From positions 62,001 to 126,000 of the forward strand of contig NZ_MWQH01000004.1 in NCBI RefSeq assembly GCF_002210295.1: DNA of 64,000 bases. The letters are read 5' to 3'. Origin of the DNA: Fibrobacter sp. UWB5 (lineage in GTDB: Bacteria > Fibrobacterota > Fibrobacteria > Fibrobacterales > Fibrobacteraceae). Shown here in pieces: positions 62,917 through 64,000 of this stretch (position 1 is its first letter; the number at the start of each line of letters is the position of its first letter). The position numbers and the translations under genes were made by a program. The notes beneath the pieces are model-generated. The model did no database searches and was not told the origin of the DNA. It saw nothing but the letters and a program-made list of their open reading frames with translations.

Positions 62917-64000
62917 ATGAAGCGTCAGTCCAAGAAGCTTCTATTGTTTTTCGTTCTTCTTTTTTTAGCATTTATTGTCAATTCTTGCGGCACTTGGGGC
63001 GAAAATTCGTCGCAAGCTGCCGATTCGGCGTATTTACCGCTAGACGATTCCGAATACCCTTATGCCGGATTGCCGCGCCTGGTAATTGAAACCGAGAATT
63101 TCAGGCAAATTAACAACAAGGAGACGAAAGTCCCGGCTCGTCTGCAATTCTACGGCAAAAACAAGCCCTCTAGCGAAATTCTGGACCTCACGATCAAGGG
63201 ACGAGGCAATTCCAGCTTCGTGATGACCAAATACGGTTACAAGATCAAGCTAGCCGAAAAAGATTCACTGCTCGGAATGTCCAAGGACAAGGAATGGGAC
63301 TTGATTTCCAACTTTCGCGACAGGTCCCTATTGCGAAACTACATCACCTACCAGCTCGCGGGAATCCTCGGCGACGAATACTTTCCGAAATGCGAATTCA
63401 TAGAACTTTACCTGAACCGGCAATACTTGGGAATCTATCTCTTAGTCGAACACGTCAAGGTTTCCAAGAACCGCGTAGACATTCCCAAAAGCGATTCCAG
63501 TTTTCTTTTTGAAAAGACCTCTGCCACCACTACAGACGGGGCATTGTTCACGTCTAGTCTCGGCTATATTTTCAAGTTCCGCCAGCCCAAGGAACCGAGC
63601 GAAGAGTCCAAGGAACTCCTCGAAAATCACATCAACGATTTCGAGCATTTTCTGCAATCCAAAAGCATTTACAAACTGGACAGCATTGGCAAATGGATCA
63701 ACATCGATGATTTTGTAAGATACTACTGGATTCAAGAATTCTCCAAGAACATCGATGGCCACAGGCGAAGCATTTTTATCACTTGGGAAACGGACAGTGC
63801 CTTAAAAATGGGACCCGTATGGGATTTTGACTTGGGCTACGGAAGTTCGGCAGACGTGAAAAGCGGACCCGAGGAATGGCTGATTCGCAAATACGGGTGG
63901 GACCGCTATTTGTTCAAGAACAAGGATTACGAATCGCGGGTAAGGGAATACTGGAAAAAGAACCGTTCCGCATTTGTCGCGACCCTGGATTCCATTGATT
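62917..64000 (+). CDS. CotH-kinase-family lipoprotein, 3' end outside window
   Basis: 361 residues visible, still open at the window end. Starts at ATG 62917; lipobox VNSC follows a hydrophobic segment (LLLFFVLLFLAFIVNSCG). CotH features: TIKGRGNSSF, KYGYKIKL, KEWDLISNFRDRSLLRNYI, and the metal-binding-type GPVWDFDLGYG near residue 306. CotH proteins are atypical kinases of spore coats in Bacillus; bacterial surface relatives are of unknown role and occur as secreted or lipid-anchored proteins. Coupled with the cytidylyltransferase. Whether it is active as a kinase cannot be told from the visible part. Confidence 0.85.
   Translation, partial: MKRQSKKLLLFFVLLFLAFIVNSCGTWGENSSQAADSAYLPLDDSEYPYAGLPRLVIETENFRQINNKETKVPARLQFYGKNKPSSEILDLTIKGRGNSSFVMTKYGYKIKLAEKDSLLGMSKDKEWDLISNFRDRSLLRNYITYQLAGILGDEYFPKCEFIELYLNRQYLGIYLLVEHVKVSKNRVDIPKSDSSFLFEKTSATTTDGALFTSSLGYIFKFRQPKEPSEESKELLENHINDFEHFLQSKSIYKLDSIGKWINIDDFVRYYWIQEFSKNIDGHRRSIFITWETDSALKMGPVWDFDLGYGSSADVKSGPEEWLIRKYGWDRYLFKNKDYESRVREYWKKNRSAFVATLDSID

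Overview
The window looks like a chromosomal piece of a Fibrobacter species (phylum Fibrobacterota, anaerobic gut fibre degrader), close to F. succinogenes in style. The case rests on two members of the TIGR02147/DUF4423 regulator family, secreted glycoside hydrolases of families 44 and 8, many lipoproteins and outer-membrane barrels, serine-rich linkers built from SSSS blocks, and a recurring C-terminal domain ending in G-x-Y-x-x-R then K-V-x-V-K that resembles type IX secretion sorting domains. No database was searched; family names come from motifs read in the sequence.

Layout. 1-5.4 kb: two TIGR02147 regulators, one cut by the window edge, with a secreted M6 metalloprotease and a LamG-like lipoprotein. 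5.5-12.3 kb: a prepilin peptidase, a 1774-residue lipoprotein with about 97-residue Ig/PKD-like repeats, and a DUF6941-type protein coupled to it. 12.3-15.6 kb: a phosphopantetheinyl transferase, a small lipoprotein, tRNA-Val(GAC) with a perfect consensus promoter, and a DASS anion transporter. 15.6-26.8 kb: two giant paralogous secreted proteins (about 2024 and 1647 aa) with GLUG-like repeats and a shared C-terminal module. 27-28.8 kb: two tandem outer-membrane proteins. 28.9-32.2 kb: a pseudouridine synthase, a lipoprotein and a family 5 solute-binding lipoprotein on the minus strand. 32.2-34.9 kb: a UDP-glucuronate 4-epimerase-like enzyme, a barrel protein and a PD-(D/E)XK family protein. 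35-45.1 kb: an AT-rich minor type IV pilin operon whose last gene encodes a 2487-residue PilX-like protein. 45.3-48.1 kb: a lipoprotein and a GH44 glucanase. 48.2-56 kb: IleRS, a stand-alone M41-like peptidase, a sugar porter and a GH8 cellulase. 56-62.4 kb: a tight five-gene minus-strand operon (barrel protein, Gfo/Idh oxidoreductase, barrel-SppA fusion, CNNM/CBS protein, acyltransferase). 62.5 kb to the end: a TagD-like cytidylyltransferase and a CotH-family lipoprotein cut by the window edge.

How it fits together. Much of the window concerns the cell surface: proteins for polysaccharide attack (GH44, GH8), adhesion or surface display (giant proteins, pilins, Ig-repeat lipoprotein), envelope maintenance (SppA fusion, cytidylyltransferase, epimerase, acyltransferase) and uptake (sugar porter, solute-binding protein, DASS). 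The prepilin peptidase would process the minor pilins encoded 30-40 kb away.

The strongest candidates for something undescribed are: (a) the minor pilin operon ending in a giant PilX-like protein, with a palindromic repeat forming part of the PilW leader peptide; (b) intergenic arrays of heptanucleotides in inverted arrangement (best at 32185-32273, where the last heptad supplies a -10-like TATATT next to the epimerase start), with different words at 28.86, 12.28 and 53.55 kb; (c) a predicted outer-membrane-barrel/SppA protease fusion; and (d) several genes with TATATT only 6-10 nt before the start codon, suggesting leaderless or nearly leaderless transcripts.
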